Assembly: GCA_964613945.1 (NCBI GenBank)
Contig: CAZTJC010000009.1
Span: forward strand, 65,337 to 129,336
Reading direction: 5' to 3'
From: JAVVHH01 sp964613945
Lineage (GTDB): Bacteria; Pseudomonadota; Alphaproteobacteria; Acetobacterales; Acetobacteraceae
DNA length: 64,000 nt
The number at the start of each line of letters is the position of its first letter. Within the stretch, counting starts at the first letter, position 1. Positions 33,000 to 41,784 of this stretch are shown in pieces. The notes under the pieces are model-generated. The model did no database searches, was not told the DNA's origin, and saw only the letters and a list, made by a program, of their open reading frames with translations. The position numbers and the translations under genes are program-made.

Positions 33000-33866
33000 T
33001 TACCGGTAGTTCTTCAAGAAAGTCTGCACCTGGTCGCGCAGGTCCGGCCGCTTCAAGGCGAACGCGATCTGCGCCTCCAGGAACCCGGCCTTGTCGCCGC
33101 AATCGAACCGGCGCCCCTCGTAGCGCAAGCCGGTGAACGGGCCATGCCCAATCATGTGCGCCATCGCGTCGGTCAACTGAACCTCGTTGCCGGCGCCACG
33201 ATCCATGCGCGACAGGAAGTCGATCACTTCCGGCATCAGGATATACCGCCCGATGATGGACAGATTGCTCGGTGCATCTGCCGGCTTGGGCTTCTCGACC
33301 AGCCCGGTGACCTCGACCCGGGTGCCGTCATCGGCGCCGGTCTTCAGGATCCCGTAGCGGTTGGTATGCTCGCGCGGCACCTCGGTGACGGCGACCACGT
33401 TGCCGCCGGTCTCGGCATACACCTCGGCCAATTGCTGCAGGCACGGCGTTTCGCTCAACACCAGGTCATCCGGCAGCAGGATGGCAAACGGATCGTCGCC
33501 GATAAAGGCGCGCGCGCACCAGATCGCGTGCCCGAGCCCCATCGGCACCTGCTGGCGCACGGTGGTGATGGCACCGGGCGGGATCTTCATCGCCTCGAGC
33601 AAATCCACCATCTCGGTCTTGCCGCGCTCGCGCAGGCTGGACTCCAGCTCGTACGAGACGTCGAAATGGTCGATCAGCGCGGTCTTGCCGCGGCCGGTGA
33701 CCATGCAGAACTGCTCGATTCCAGCGGCGCGCGCTTCCTCGACCGCATACTGGATCAATGGCTTGTCGACGACCGGAAGCATTTCCTTCGCCATTGCCTT
33801 GGTTGCGGGAAGAAAACGTGTCCCGAGCCCGGCGACGGGCAACACCGCTTTACGCAGCTTCTTCAC
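33000..33866 (-). CDS. galU: UTP--glucose-1-phosphate uridylyltransferase
   Basis: A 288-residue nucleotidyltransferase making UDP-glucose. KAVLPVAGLGTRFLPATKA and AKEMLPVVDKPLIQYAVEEA form the nucleotide-binding start. Later marks are AIWCARAFIGDDPFAILLPDD with the metal Asp and VTGLVEKPKP. I choose GTG at 33866, which has GGGAT ahead. A TTG four codons upstream is the other option. It lies between the J-protein and phosphomannomutase genes. Confidence 0.95.
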   Translation of the reverse strand: MKKLRKAVLPVAGLGTRFLPATKAMAKEMLPVVDKPLIQYAVEEARAAGIEQFCMVTGRGKTALIDHFDVSYELESSLRERGKTEMVDLLEAMKIPPGAITTVRQQVPMGLGHAIWCARAFIGDDPFAILLPDDLVLSETPCLQQLAEVYAETGGNVVAVTEVPREHTNRYGILKTGADDGTRVEVTGLVEKPKPADAPSNLSIIGRYILMPEVIDFLSRMDRGAGNEVQLTDAMAHMIGHGPFTGLRYEGRRFDCGDKAGFLEAQIAFALKRPDLRDQVQTFLKNYR

Positions 33867-33935
33867 TCTATATCCCAACAGCTAATTGAAAGGCGCGAAA
33901 CTCGTGGCACGGTCCGCTCTCCGGAGCAAGCCGAG

Positions 33936-34385
33936 CTATCGATGGCCGAGCAGCACGTCCTTGGCCTGGTTGACCCGTGCGGCGATCCAGTCGGACCCGC
34001 CGCCATCGGGATGTGCCACCCGCATCAGTCGTACCCAGGCGGCGCGGACGTCGCTATCGGAAACCGGATCGCTGAGACCGAGGATCTGCAGCGCCTCGGC
34101 CCGGCCCATGGCGGTGCCACGCCGGGCCGGCGGCGGTGAGGCCGGCCCTCGTGCGGCGGCATATTGCTTCCACCAGTTCCAGATCAGCGGCCCGAACAGC
34201 ACCAGCCCGCTCAGCGCTGCCGGCCCACGCCCGGTCAGCAGCAGCAACGCTGCCAAGCTGAGGCCAGCCAATGCGGCGACCCATGCCAGCAACGCCTTGA
34301 TGCCGGCCACCGACGCCCGGGAGAACGCCCGCGCCGCGAACAGCAGCGCGGCCAGCATCCCGAGCCCGGCGGCCAGCATGAGCAT
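33936..34385 (-). CDS. Membrane-anchored J-domain protein
   Basis: A 149-residue protein with two N-terminal hydrophobic segments (about 1-20 and 30-52) and a C-terminal J domain of about 60 residues: ALQILGLSDPVSDSDVRAAW, then MRVAHPDGGGSDWIAARVNQAKDVLL with the HPD tripeptide. This is the layout of Tim14/DjlC-like membrane J-proteins, which recruit DnaK to a membrane site. The client is unknown. It is 13 bases past the maeB stop. Confidence 0.87.
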   Translation of the reverse strand: MLMLAAGLGMLAALLFAARAFSRASVAGIKALLAWVAALAGLSLAALLLLTGRGPAALSGLVLFGPLIWNWWKQYAAARGPASPPPARRGTAMGRAEALQILGLSDPVSDSDVRAAWVRLMRVAHPDGGGSDWIAARVNQAKDVLLGHR

Positions 34386-34397
34386 GGTATCGCCGGG

Positions 34398-36695
34398 TCA
34401 GCCCGTAGGCTGATCCGCTTCCTTCTGGCGCTGCTGCGCTTCGACGGCCACCATGGCACTGACGTTGACGATGCCACGCGCGGTCACGCTCGGCACCAGC
34501 ACGTGGACCGGCCGCGACATGCCCAACAGGATCGGCCCGATCGGCAAGCCGTCGGCACCGGCCTTCAGCATCGTGAAGCTGATGTTGGCGGCGTCCAGGT
34601 TGGGCATTATCAGCAGGTTGGCGACACCATCGAGACGGCTGTCCGGCACGGCGCGGTCGCGCAGGCTGGGGATCAGCGCTGCATCGGCGTGCATCTCGCC
34701 ATCGGCCTCGAGGTCCGGCGCTTCGCGGCGCAGGATGGTCAGCGCGTCGCGCATCTTGCGGGCGCTCGGGCTCGACGAACTGCCGAAGGTGGAATGCGAC
34801 AAGAGCGCCGCCTTTGGCACGATGCCGAAATCGCGCACGCATTCGGCGGCAAGCTGCGTCATCTCGGCGATCTGCTTGGCAGTCGGGTCGAGGTTGACGT
34901 GCGTGTCGCCCATGAACAGCACCCCCGCCTGGGTGATGAGCGCGGACAGCGCGTAGATGCGCGAAACGCCGGGCCGGGTCGGGATGATCGGCATCATGTA
35001 GGTCATGTGCCGCCACCAATCGCCCAGACCGCCGCAGACGGCCGCATCCACCAGCCCGGCGTGCAGCATCATCGACGCCGCCACGGTCGGGCGGCGCAAC
35101 ATCCGGCGCGCGGCAGCGTCGGTCGGCACGCCGCGGCGGCCGACGAGATGCTCGTATTGCGACAGCAACGGGTCGAACACGTCCTTGTCGGTTTCGGGGT
35201 CGAGGATCCGCAGCTGCTCGTCCGGCTTGAGGCGCAGGCCCAGTTCGCGGACCTTGCGGGAAATGACGTCCTTGCGGCCGATGAGGATGGGCTCGCAGAG
35301 GTGCTCGTCCAGCATGGTCTGCACGGCGCGCAGCACGCGTTCGTCCTCGCCTTCGGCATAGACGATGCGCTGCTTGTGCTGCTTGGCCGCCTCGAAGATC
35401 GGCCGCATTAGCTGGCCTGAGCGGAACACGAACGTGCCGAGCCGCTCCATGTAGGCCGGGAAGTCGGTGATCGGCCGGGTCGCGACGCCGCTTTCCATGG
35501 CGGCGCGGGCGACGGCGGGGGCGATCTCGAGAATCAGGCGCGGATCGAACGGCTTGGGGATGATGTATTCCGGGCCGAACACCGGGGCCACGCCGCCATA
35601 GGCTGCGGCGACGACTTCGCTGGCCTCGGAGCGGGTCAGGTTGGCGATGGCGTGGACGGCGGCGAGCTTCATCTCCTCGTTGATCTGCGTGGCGCTCACG
35701 TCGAGCGCGCCGCGGAAGATGAACGGGAAGCACAGCACGTTGTTGACCTGGTTCGGGTAGTCGCTGCGCCCGGTGGCGACGATGGCGTCCGGCCGATGCT
35801 GACGCGCCAGCTCGGGGGTGATCTCCGGGTCCGGGTTCGCGAGCGCCATGATCAGCGGCTTGGGCGCCATCGAAGGCAGCCATTCCGGCTTCAGCACGCC
35901 CGGCGCGGACAGGCCGAGGAACACGTCGGCATCGACCAGCACGTCCGGCAGCTTGCGGGCGTCGGTATGCTTGGCATAGCGCGCCATGTTGTCCGGCATG
36001 TTCTCGTCGCGCCCGGCCCAGACGACACCCTTGATGTCGGTCAGCGTGACGTTCTCGACGCGGAGGCCCATGGCGACCAGTAGGTCAACGCAGGCGAGCG
36101 CTGCGGCGCCGGCGCCCGACGTGACCAGGCGGGCCTGCGACAGCTCCTTGCCCTGCAGCACCAGCCCGTTGCTGACGGCGGCGGCGACGATGATGGCGGT
36201 GCCGTGCTGGTCGTCATGGAAGACCGGGATCTTCATGCGCTCGCGGAGGCGGCGCTCGATCTCGAAGCACTCGGGGGCCTTGATGTCCTCGAGGTTGATG
36301 GCGCCGAACGTTGGCTCGAGCGCGGCGACGACCTCGATGAAGCGGTCGGGGTCCTCGGCGTCGACCTCGATGTCGAACACGTCGATGCCGGCGAACTTCT
36401 TGAACAGGACGGCCTTGCCCTCCATCACCGGCTTGCCGGCAAGCGCGCCGATATTGCCAAGGCCGAGCACGGCGGTACCGTTGGAGATGACACCGACCAA
36501 ATTGCCCCGGGCGGTGTAGTCGAGCGCGGTGGTCGGGTCCGCCTTGATCTCGAGGCAGGCTGCCGCCACACCGGGCGAGTAGGCCAACGCGAGATCGCGC
36601 TGAGTGGCCATGCGCTTAGTGGCTTCGATCGCCAGTTTGCCCGGGACCGGCAGCCGGTGGTAGTCCAGCGCCGCCTTACGAAAATCCTCGTCCAT
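34398..36695 (-). CDS. maeB: NADP-dependent malic enzyme with phosphotransacetylase-like domain
   Basis: A 765-residue two-part protein converting malate to pyruvate. Residues about 1-420 are the malic enzyme (AYSPGVAAACLEI, VFHDDQHGTAIIVAAAV, and the nucleotide-binding LVTSGAGAAALACVDLL). Residues about 430-765 are a phosphotransacetylase-like domain (KQHKQRIVYAEGEDERVLRA onward), considered regulatory and acetyl-CoA-sensitive. The ATG at 36695 has GAGAGG ahead. tRNA-Leu lies upstream on the same strand. Confidence 0.95.
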   Translation of the reverse strand: MDEDFRKAALDYHRLPVPGKLAIEATKRMATQRDLALAYSPGVAAACLEIKADPTTALDYTARGNLVGVISNGTAVLGLGNIGALAGKPVMEGKAVLFKKFAGIDVFDIEVDAEDPDRFIEVVAALEPTFGAINLEDIKAPECFEIERRLRERMKIPVFHDDQHGTAIIVAAAVSNGLVLQGKELSQARLVTSGAGAAALACVDLLVAMGLRVENVTLTDIKGVVWAGRDENMPDNMARYAKHTDARKLPDVLVDADVFLGLSAPGVLKPEWLPSMAPKPLIMALANPDPEITPELARQHRPDAIVATGRSDYPNQVNNVLCFPFIFRGALDVSATQINEEMKLAAVHAIANLTRSEASEVVAAAYGGVAPVFGPEYIIPKPFDPRLILEIAPAVARAAMESGVATRPITDFPAYMERLGTFVFRSGQLMRPIFEAAKQHKQRIVYAEGEDERVLRAVQTMLDEHLCEPILIGRKDVISRKVRELGLRLKPDEQLRILDPETDKDVFDPLLSQYEHLVGRRGVPTDAAARRMLRRPTVAASMMLHAGLVDAAVCGGLGDWWRHMTYMMPIIPTRPGVSRIYALSALITQAGVLFMGDTHVNLDPTAKQIAEMTQLAAECVRDFGIVPKAALLSHSTFGSSSSPSARKMRDALTILRREAPDLEADGEMHADAALIPSLRDRAVPDSRLDGVANLLIMPNLDAANISFTMLKAGADGLPIGPILLGMSRPVHVLVPSVTARGIVNVSAMVAVEAQQRQKEADQPTG

Positions 36696-36773
36696 CAACG
36701 TTCCTCTCCAACCCCGATCAAACTCGGTCAGGCGCGGCTGGAACGCAAATACACAAGGTCTCTAAATTGAGTA

Positions 36774-36856
36774 TGCGGTCGAGAAGACTCGAACTTCCAC
36801 AGGGTTTCCCCCACAAGCACCTCAAGCTTGCGCGTCTACCATTCCGCCACGACCGC
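36774..36856 (-). tRNA. tRNA-Leu (GAG)
   Basis: An 83-base cloverleaf. The acceptor stem pairs GCGGTCG with CGACCGC and has discriminator A. The anticodon stem CAAGC/GCTTG encloses TTGAGGT, so the anticodon is GAG, reading CUC and CUU. A long class II variable arm (TGGGGGAAACCCTGT) and the T loop TTCGAGT confirm a leucine tRNA. CCA is not encoded. The 5' end is only 24 bases from the divergent lipB start, so its promoter must overlap lipB. Confidence 0.96.
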
Positions 36857-36880
36857 ATCGGGACCGGGGCGTCTTAGCCG

Positions 36881-37537
36881 ATGGATGCGACCGCGGCAAC
36901 GCTCGAATGGCAGATTAGTGACGCGCCAATCGGCTACGAGGAATCTCTGGCTGCAATGCAGACCCGCGTTTCTGGCATCCGAGTCGGGGAAGCCGGCGAG
37001 CAGGTCTGGCTGTTGGAGCATCCGCCCCTCTACACCGCAGGCACTTCGGCCACTCCCGAAGGGCTGGTGGACGCCAACGCGTTGCCGATCTTCCGGGCCG
37101 GACGTGGCGGGCAATGGACCTATCATGGGCCGGGCCAGCGCGTCGGCTACGTCATGCTCGACCTCGATCGGGCGCATGGGTCGGTACGCGCCCGAGACAT
37201 CCGCGCCTATGTCGAAGGGCTGGAGGAGTGGCTGATCGCCACGCTGGACCGGTTTAACGTCCGTGGTGAGCGGCGACCGGGCCGGGTCGGGATCTGGGTG
37301 GCGGATCGGGCCAGCGGAACGGAGGCGAAGATCGCCGCCATCGGCGTCCGGGTGACGCGATGGGTGTCGTGGCACGGGATCGCCCTTAACGTGGAGCCGG
37401 ACCTGGCACATTTCCGCGGCATCGTGCCCTGCGGTATCGCCGAACACGGCGTGACCAGCCTGGCCGCGCTCGGGCTGCCGGTGACGATGGCGGATGCCGA
37501 CGTGGCGCTACGCGCGGCGTGGGCGGAAATCTTTTAG
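36881..37537 (+). CDS. lipB: Lipoyl(octanoyl) transferase
   Basis: A 218-residue enzyme that moves octanoyl groups from acyl carrier protein to lipoate-dependent enzymes. The catalytic Cys is in IVPCGIAEHGVTSL and the partner Lys in TEAKIAAIGVRV. The early pocket motifs EHPPLYTAGTSA and RGGQWTYHGPGQRVGYVMLDL are intact. It converges on the acylphosphatase gene, sharing TTAG at the stops. Confidence 0.96.
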   Translation: MDATAATLEWQISDAPIGYEESLAAMQTRVSGIRVGEAGEQVWLLEHPPLYTAGTSATPEGLVDANALPIFRAGRGGQWTYHGPGQRVGYVMLDLDRAHGSVRARDIRAYVEGLEEWLIATLDRFNVRGERRPGRVGIWVADRASGTEAKIAAIGVRVTRWVSWHGIALNVEPDLAHFRGIVPCGIAEHGVTSLAALGLPVTMADADVALRAAWAEIF

Positions 37538-37809
37538 AACGTCGGCAGACGACGGAAGCCGGGCTCCTCGACGGGTTCGGCGAGGTCCTCGTGGATGAGG
37601 GACACGGACGCACCCGCCGGGCCACGCCGGCAGTTGCGGAGCAACTCCTCCACTGCAGCGACGTCGCCCTGGACGAATGCCTCGACTGAGCCGTCCCGGC
37701 GATTGCGCACCCAACCGGAAACGCCGAGGCGAGTCGCCTGACGGACCATCCAGTCACGGTAGCCAACCCCTTGCACTAGGCCGGCGATCCGCAGCTGCTT
37801 GGCGGTCAC
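37534..37809 (-). CDS. Acylphosphatase
   Basis: A 91-residue acylphosphatase of normal family length, hydrolysing acyl phosphates. The P-loop-like GLVQGVGYRDWM holds the catalytic Arg, and GWVRNRRDGSVEAFVQGD holds the catalytic Asn. The GTG start shares GTGA with the ATP12 gene stop. A frame reaching 37902 is the reverse overlap of that gene. Last cistron of a five-gene coupled run. Confidence 0.93.
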   Translation of the reverse strand: MTAKQLRIAGLVQGVGYRDWMVRQATRLGVSGWVRNRRDGSVEAFVQGDVAAVEELLRNCRRGPAGASVSLIHEDLAEPVEEPGFRRLPTF

Positions 37810-38516
37810 AGCGCCCGCGCCAGGGTGAGAAAGCGATGCGCCAGAGCAATGTCGTCGGCGACATCGCGGCGGCGTTTGGCGGCCCACTCGTCGTCGCCCC
37901 ACTGTTCCACCTGGAACAGCTCGTCCAGTGCGGCGATCTCGTAGGCGCGCGACGGCCCCAGTTCGCCTTCCGCCAAGGCAAGCCCCAGAACAACGCTGCC
38001 GAGTGCCGGAATGGCGACGCCCAGCGCGGCCAGCACCGGCGGCGGCTCGAGGCGAAGCCGGTCACGGATCGCGGCCAGCGCGGCTTCCGGTTGCGCGACA
38101 TGGGCGATGCCGGCGGTGGGTACGAGGGTGGCGCCATGCGCTTCCGCCAGCCAGTCGAGCCAGGGCTGCCATTCGCGGGCTTGTTGCGCAACGAGCGGCG
38201 CCGGATGTTCGGCGCGGTAGCACAACAGGTCGGTTTCCGCATACTTGGCCAGCGCATCCGCCGTGGCGTCCGGGTCGGGCGCGATGCGGTCCTGCGCGGT
38301 GCCGGCCAACTGCGTCAGCGGCACGTCCTCCGGCGTCATGGAGCCGCCCACCGTGCCGCCTGCGGCCTGCCACTCCGCCGCGATGGCGTCGGCCAAGGCG
38401 GCGTTGGCCACCTGCAGCACGGCGCCTCCCGGAATGCGCATCGGCTTGCCGTCGAGCAGGATCGAATAGCTGTCGCCGTTGCGCGCGGCCGTGGCCGTTT
38501 CCCAGAAGCGTTTCAT
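37806..38516 (-). CDS. ATP12 family F1-ATPase assembly chaperone
   Basis: A 236-residue ATP12/ATPAF2 homolog, a chaperone for the alpha subunit of F1-ATPase in mitochondria and alphaproteobacteria. MKRFWETATA, SILLDGKPMRIPGGAVL, AIAAEWQA, MTPEDVPLTQLAGTAQDRI, TDLLCYRAEHP and the tail AALDELFQVEQWGDDEWA are all conserved. ATGA overlap with the upstream AsmA gene. No atp genes lie in this window. Confidence 0.94.
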   Translation of the reverse strand: MKRFWETATAARNGDSYSILLDGKPMRIPGGAVLQVANAALADAIAAEWQAAGGTVGGSMTPEDVPLTQLAGTAQDRIAPDPDATADALAKYAETDLLCYRAEHPAPLVAQQAREWQPWLDWLAEAHGATLVPTAGIAHVAQPEAALAAIRDRLRLEPPPVLAALGVAIPALGSVVLGLALAEGELGPSRAYEIAALDELFQVEQWGDDEWAAKRRRDVADDIALAHRFLTLARAL

Positions 38517-40774
38517 CGCAACAATCCCCGTAGCAGATCGGCCGGTTTCATCTGTTTGACCGGCGCCGGCGCAGCGGCCGATGCACCGGCTTGGCCATCG
38601 CGGGCGAGCGCGAGCGCCGAGCCGCAGGTGTCGGGCGGCGGCGCGCCCCCGAGCACGATGCCGACGCGACCAGATGCCAGTGCGCCGGGATCGAGCGCCA
38701 CTTTCGGCGCAACAAAGCTGCCACGCACCCGCACTGGCACGCTGAGGCCGCCGCCGAGACGAAGCTGCGGCCGGAGATGCAGGTCCATCGTCTCGTCGGC
38801 CAGCGAAAGGTCGCCGCTGCCATCGAGGGCGAACTTGCTGGTGTCGAGGGTCAGGGCGCGAAGATCGACCTTTCCGGCGCTCGCATCGGCGCGCAGGGCG
38901 GCGCAGCGGATGGTGGTTCCACCCCCGTCGAGCGACAGGTTCGCCGCCCGGAGTGGCCCGGCGGCCAGCCGCTCGAGCACCGCATTGTCGAGTTGCGCGT
39001 CCACAAGGGCCAGACCGGCATGACCACCAAGGGTCGCAGCCACGGCACGCAGCGTGTCGCCGCTGCCGGCGAGGTCGGCGCGCAGGTCGAGCGTGCCGGG
39101 CGCGGATGCGGCACCGCCGGCCCATGCGGCAACGGGGCCAAAGGGAAGCGAGGGAGCATCGACGGTGACATGCAGCCCCGGCGGTTGGGCAGCGAGCTCC
39201 ACGGTCGCGTGGGCGGTCGCGGTGCCGATGGCGGTGCTGACCGGGTCGAGGCGGAGGGTACCGTTCTGCAGCACGGCATGGGCCTGCACGGTGTGCAGTT
39301 CGGAGGTGCCAAGATGCAGCGTGTCGGCGGTCAATTGCAGATCGGCGTCGGCGGAACGCAGGGCGGCGACCGGGAGCCTGATGTCCGGAATCATCCGGGC
39401 GGGCGCCGCCGGCGCAGCCGGTCCGACGGGCGAGGCCGGCACCGCGGCCGAGGGCAGCGGCGCAACGCGCAGGGCGCCTAAGTCGAACGTTCGGCTGGTT
39501 AGCGTTCCACGCAAAGCGGGACGCCCGGCAGAGGTCACGGTCAGCGTGCCGCCGAGATCGCCCTGTGCGCTGGTGAGTTGCAGCCCGGTCAGCACGGCCG
39601 TGCCAGGTTCGATGCTGACGTCGGAGATGATCTTCAGCTCGCTCAAACCGGGTAACGCCACCCCGGCCTGCGCTCCCGCCGTAGCCAGGTCGGGAGAGTC
39701 CACGGCAAGGTGCAGCTGTGCCGCCCCGGTCGCGGCAATGGTGCCGGCAGCGGTGCCGACCAGGCCCGGCGCCTCGATCCGCGCATCGACCGGCGTGACA
39801 CCGCCGAGCAGCCCGGCGATGCTGCCGAGGCGGCCGGTGATCGACATCGGCAAGGCGCCCGCGGCAGCGGTGGCGGTGAGCGTCGCCGGATCGTTCAGCG
39901 AAGCGGCGGCGAGGTCAGCCTGTTGGAGCGAGACCGCCCCGAGCGTGACGGAGCCGGCATGGACACGCAGCGTACCCGGACCAGGGAAAGCGGCCGAAAC
40001 CATCACGTCTCGAACCGGGGGAAGTGGGCGGCCAACCAGCGGTGACAGCGCAGCCAGATCGGCGACCGTCATCGACAGTGTCGCGGCGGCGCTGGTGCCG
40101 GTCATCGACCCAGTGATGCCGTCGCCAGTCAGATGCAGATCGATCGGATAGGTGGTCGCGGCAATCGGGCCGACGGTGCCGCCGAGGGCCAGCGTCGTGC
40201 CTCCCGTCACCAGCGAACCGTCGACGCGGCCGGCGACGGGGTCATAGACGGCGTGGGGCACGGTGACGGTCTGAGCGCCGTAGGTGATCGTCGCGCTGCC
40301 GATGTCGATGGTTCCGACCGCGAGCCGGAAGCGATCGCCACCGGGCTGCGCAGGCGTGGCGGGGGCTGTCGCAGGCGCAGGCGGCGGACGGAAATCCCAG
40401 TTCGCATGCCCCGCTGCGTCCCGCTCCAGCTGAACCGATGGACTCACGATCGCGATCCGCCGGACATCGATCTCGCGATGAAACAGCGGTGCCAAGGCGA
40501 GCTGCACCTCCAGGCGGTCGACATGGGCCATTTGTGGCCGGGTGAAGCCCGGCGGATTGGAGAGCGACAGGTCGGACAGTGCGACCGTCGGCGAGAGCGA
40601 CCAAGCAAGGCTCACCGGGCCCGCAATGGTCAACTCGCGCCCGGTGCTGCGGCGCACCTGCTCGATGAGCCGCGCCTTGATGGCGTCGCCGTTGAGAAAC
40701 CAGGCGGCGGCACCGATCGCGGCAGCCGGGATCGCGACAACCACGATTCCGGCAACGATCAGCGCACGCTTCAT
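38513..40774 (-). CDS. AsmA family protein
   Basis: A 753-residue inner-membrane-anchored periplasmic protein. One N-terminal transmembrane helix (ALIVAGIVVVAIPAAAIGAAAWFL) precedes the AsmA N-domain (LTIAGPVSLAWSLSPTVALSDLSLSNPPG) and the AsmA C-domain near 600-700 (DAQLDNAVLERLAAG, LSLADETMDLHLRPQ). AsmA proteins are bridge-like and linked to lipid transport and outer-membrane assembly. The gene overlaps both neighbours by four bases (ATGA), so it is coupled between the pseudouridine synthase and ATP12 genes. Confidence 0.9.
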   Translation of the reverse strand: MKRALIVAGIVVVAIPAAAIGAAAWFLNGDAIKARLIEQVRRSTGRELTIAGPVSLAWSLSPTVALSDLSLSNPPGFTRPQMAHVDRLEVQLALAPLFHREIDVRRIAIVSPSVQLERDAAGHANWDFRPPPAPATAPATPAQPGGDRFRLAVGTIDIGSATITYGAQTVTVPHAVYDPVAGRVDGSLVTGGTTLALGGTVGPIAATTYPIDLHLTGDGITGSMTGTSAAATLSMTVADLAALSPLVGRPLPPVRDVMVSAAFPGPGTLRVHAGSVTLGAVSLQQADLAAASLNDPATLTATAAAGALPMSITGRLGSIAGLLGGVTPVDARIEAPGLVGTAAGTIAATGAAQLHLAVDSPDLATAGAQAGVALPGLSELKIISDVSIEPGTAVLTGLQLTSAQGDLGGTLTVTSAGRPALRGTLTSRTFDLGALRVAPLPSAAVPASPVGPAAPAAPARMIPDIRLPVAALRSADADLQLTADTLHLGTSELHTVQAHAVLQNGTLRLDPVSTAIGTATAHATVELAAQPPGLHVTVDAPSLPFGPVAAWAGGAASAPGTLDLRADLAGSGDTLRAVAATLGGHAGLALVDAQLDNAVLERLAAGPLRAANLSLDGGGTTIRCAALRADASAGKVDLRALTLDTSKFALDGSGDLSLADETMDLHLRPQLRLGGGLSVPVRVRGSFVAPKVALDPGALASGRVGIVLGGAPPPDTCGSALALARDGQAGASAAAPAPVKQMKPADLLRGLLR

Positions 40775-41784
40775 GGCTTGTCCTTGGACTTACCACCCGA
40801 CCGGCTCGGCGCCCGCGCGGGCGTGTTCTCGAAGCCGACCGTCTTGAACGTTTCGCGCATGTGCGGCGCCAGTTCGGCCTCCACGACCAGGCGGCCGCCG
40901 GCTGGATGGGGGATGTCCAGCGCCCGGGCATGCAGATGCAGCTTATTGGAGATACCCTCGACCACCGCGCTGCGGGCGCCGTTCTGGTCGGGCTCATGGT
41001 ACTTCAGGTCGCCCACGATAGGCGTGCCCAAGGCGACGCTGTGGACGCGCAACTGGTGCGTCCGCCCGGTGACGGGCGACATCTCCAGCCAGGTGAGCCG
41101 CTGGCCGGCATTGTCGAGCAGGCGGTAATCCGTCACGGCACGCTGTCCATCCTCGTCGTCGCGCGCGGCCGGCACGCTGCGCTCGCCCCGAGCACCGGCG
41201 TACTTGACCAGCGGCAAGTCGATCCGTCCCTCGACCGGGTGCGGCCGACCGGAGACGACGGCCCAGTAGGTTTTCTTCACGTCGCGGCCCCGGAATGCGG
41301 CGGCGAGCTTGCCGGCCACACCCGGCGTACGGGCCAGCACCAGTACGCCCGACGTATCACGATCGAGGCGATGGACCAGACGGGGGCGATGCGGGCTATC
41401 GAAGCGCAGCCCGTCGAGCATGCCGTCGAGATGCTTGGTGATCCCCGGGCCACCTTGGACCGCGAGGCCGTGCGGCTTGTTGATGACGATGATCTGGTCG
41501 TCGCGATAAACGACCATGTCCTCGAGTTCGCGGGCGATCACCGGGTCACCCAGGCTCGGCTGCGGCTTAGGCGGCGGCGCATCCGGCATCGGCGGCACGC
41601 GCACCGATTGACCCGGCGCCAACCGCGTGCCGGCCTCGGCACGTTTGCCGTCGACGCGGATATGGCCGGTGCGGCACAGCTTCTGGATCGCGCCCTGCGT
41701 CACGGCGGGAAAGTGGCGGCGGAACCAGCGGTCGAGCCGGATGTCGGCCTCGTCCTCGGTGATGGTGCGTTGTTCGATGCTCAT
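40771..41784 (-). CDS. RluA family pseudouridine synthase (RluC-like)
   Basis: A 337-residue enzyme with an N-terminal S4 RNA-binding domain (IRLDRWFRRHFPAVTQGAIQ, KLCRTGHIRVDGKRAEAGT) and the RluA catalytic domain. The catalytic Asp is in RLVHRLDRDTSGVLVLA, and TGRTHQLRVHSVALG is motif III. Its presence with S4 suggests the RluC class acting on 23S rRNA. It overlaps rarA upstream and the AsmA gene downstream by four bases each. Confidence 0.92.
   Translation of the reverse strand: MSIEQRTITEDEADIRLDRWFRRHFPAVTQGAIQKLCRTGHIRVDGKRAEAGTRLAPGQSVRVPPMPDAPPPKPQPSLGDPVIARELEDMVVYRDDQIIVINKPHGLAVQGGPGITKHLDGMLDGLRFDSPHRPRLVHRLDRDTSGVLVLARTPGVAGKLAAAFRGRDVKKTYWAVVSGRPHPVEGRIDLPLVKYAGARGERSVPAARDDEDGQRAVTDYRLLDNAGQRLTWLEMSPVTGRTHQLRVHSVALGTPIVGDLKYHEPDQNGARSAVVEGISNKLHLHARALDIPHPAGGRLVVEAELAPHMRETFKTVGFENTPARAPSRSGGKSKDKP

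Noticed and set aside
31883..33136. 417-codon plus-strand frame opposite phosphomannomutase
   Set aside because: No domain, no ribosome binding site, and complete overlap with a well-supported gene.
34054..35883. 609-codon open frame in another frame of maeB
   Set aside because: The translation is low-complexity Arg/Ala/Gly, while the maeB frame carries all catalytic motifs.
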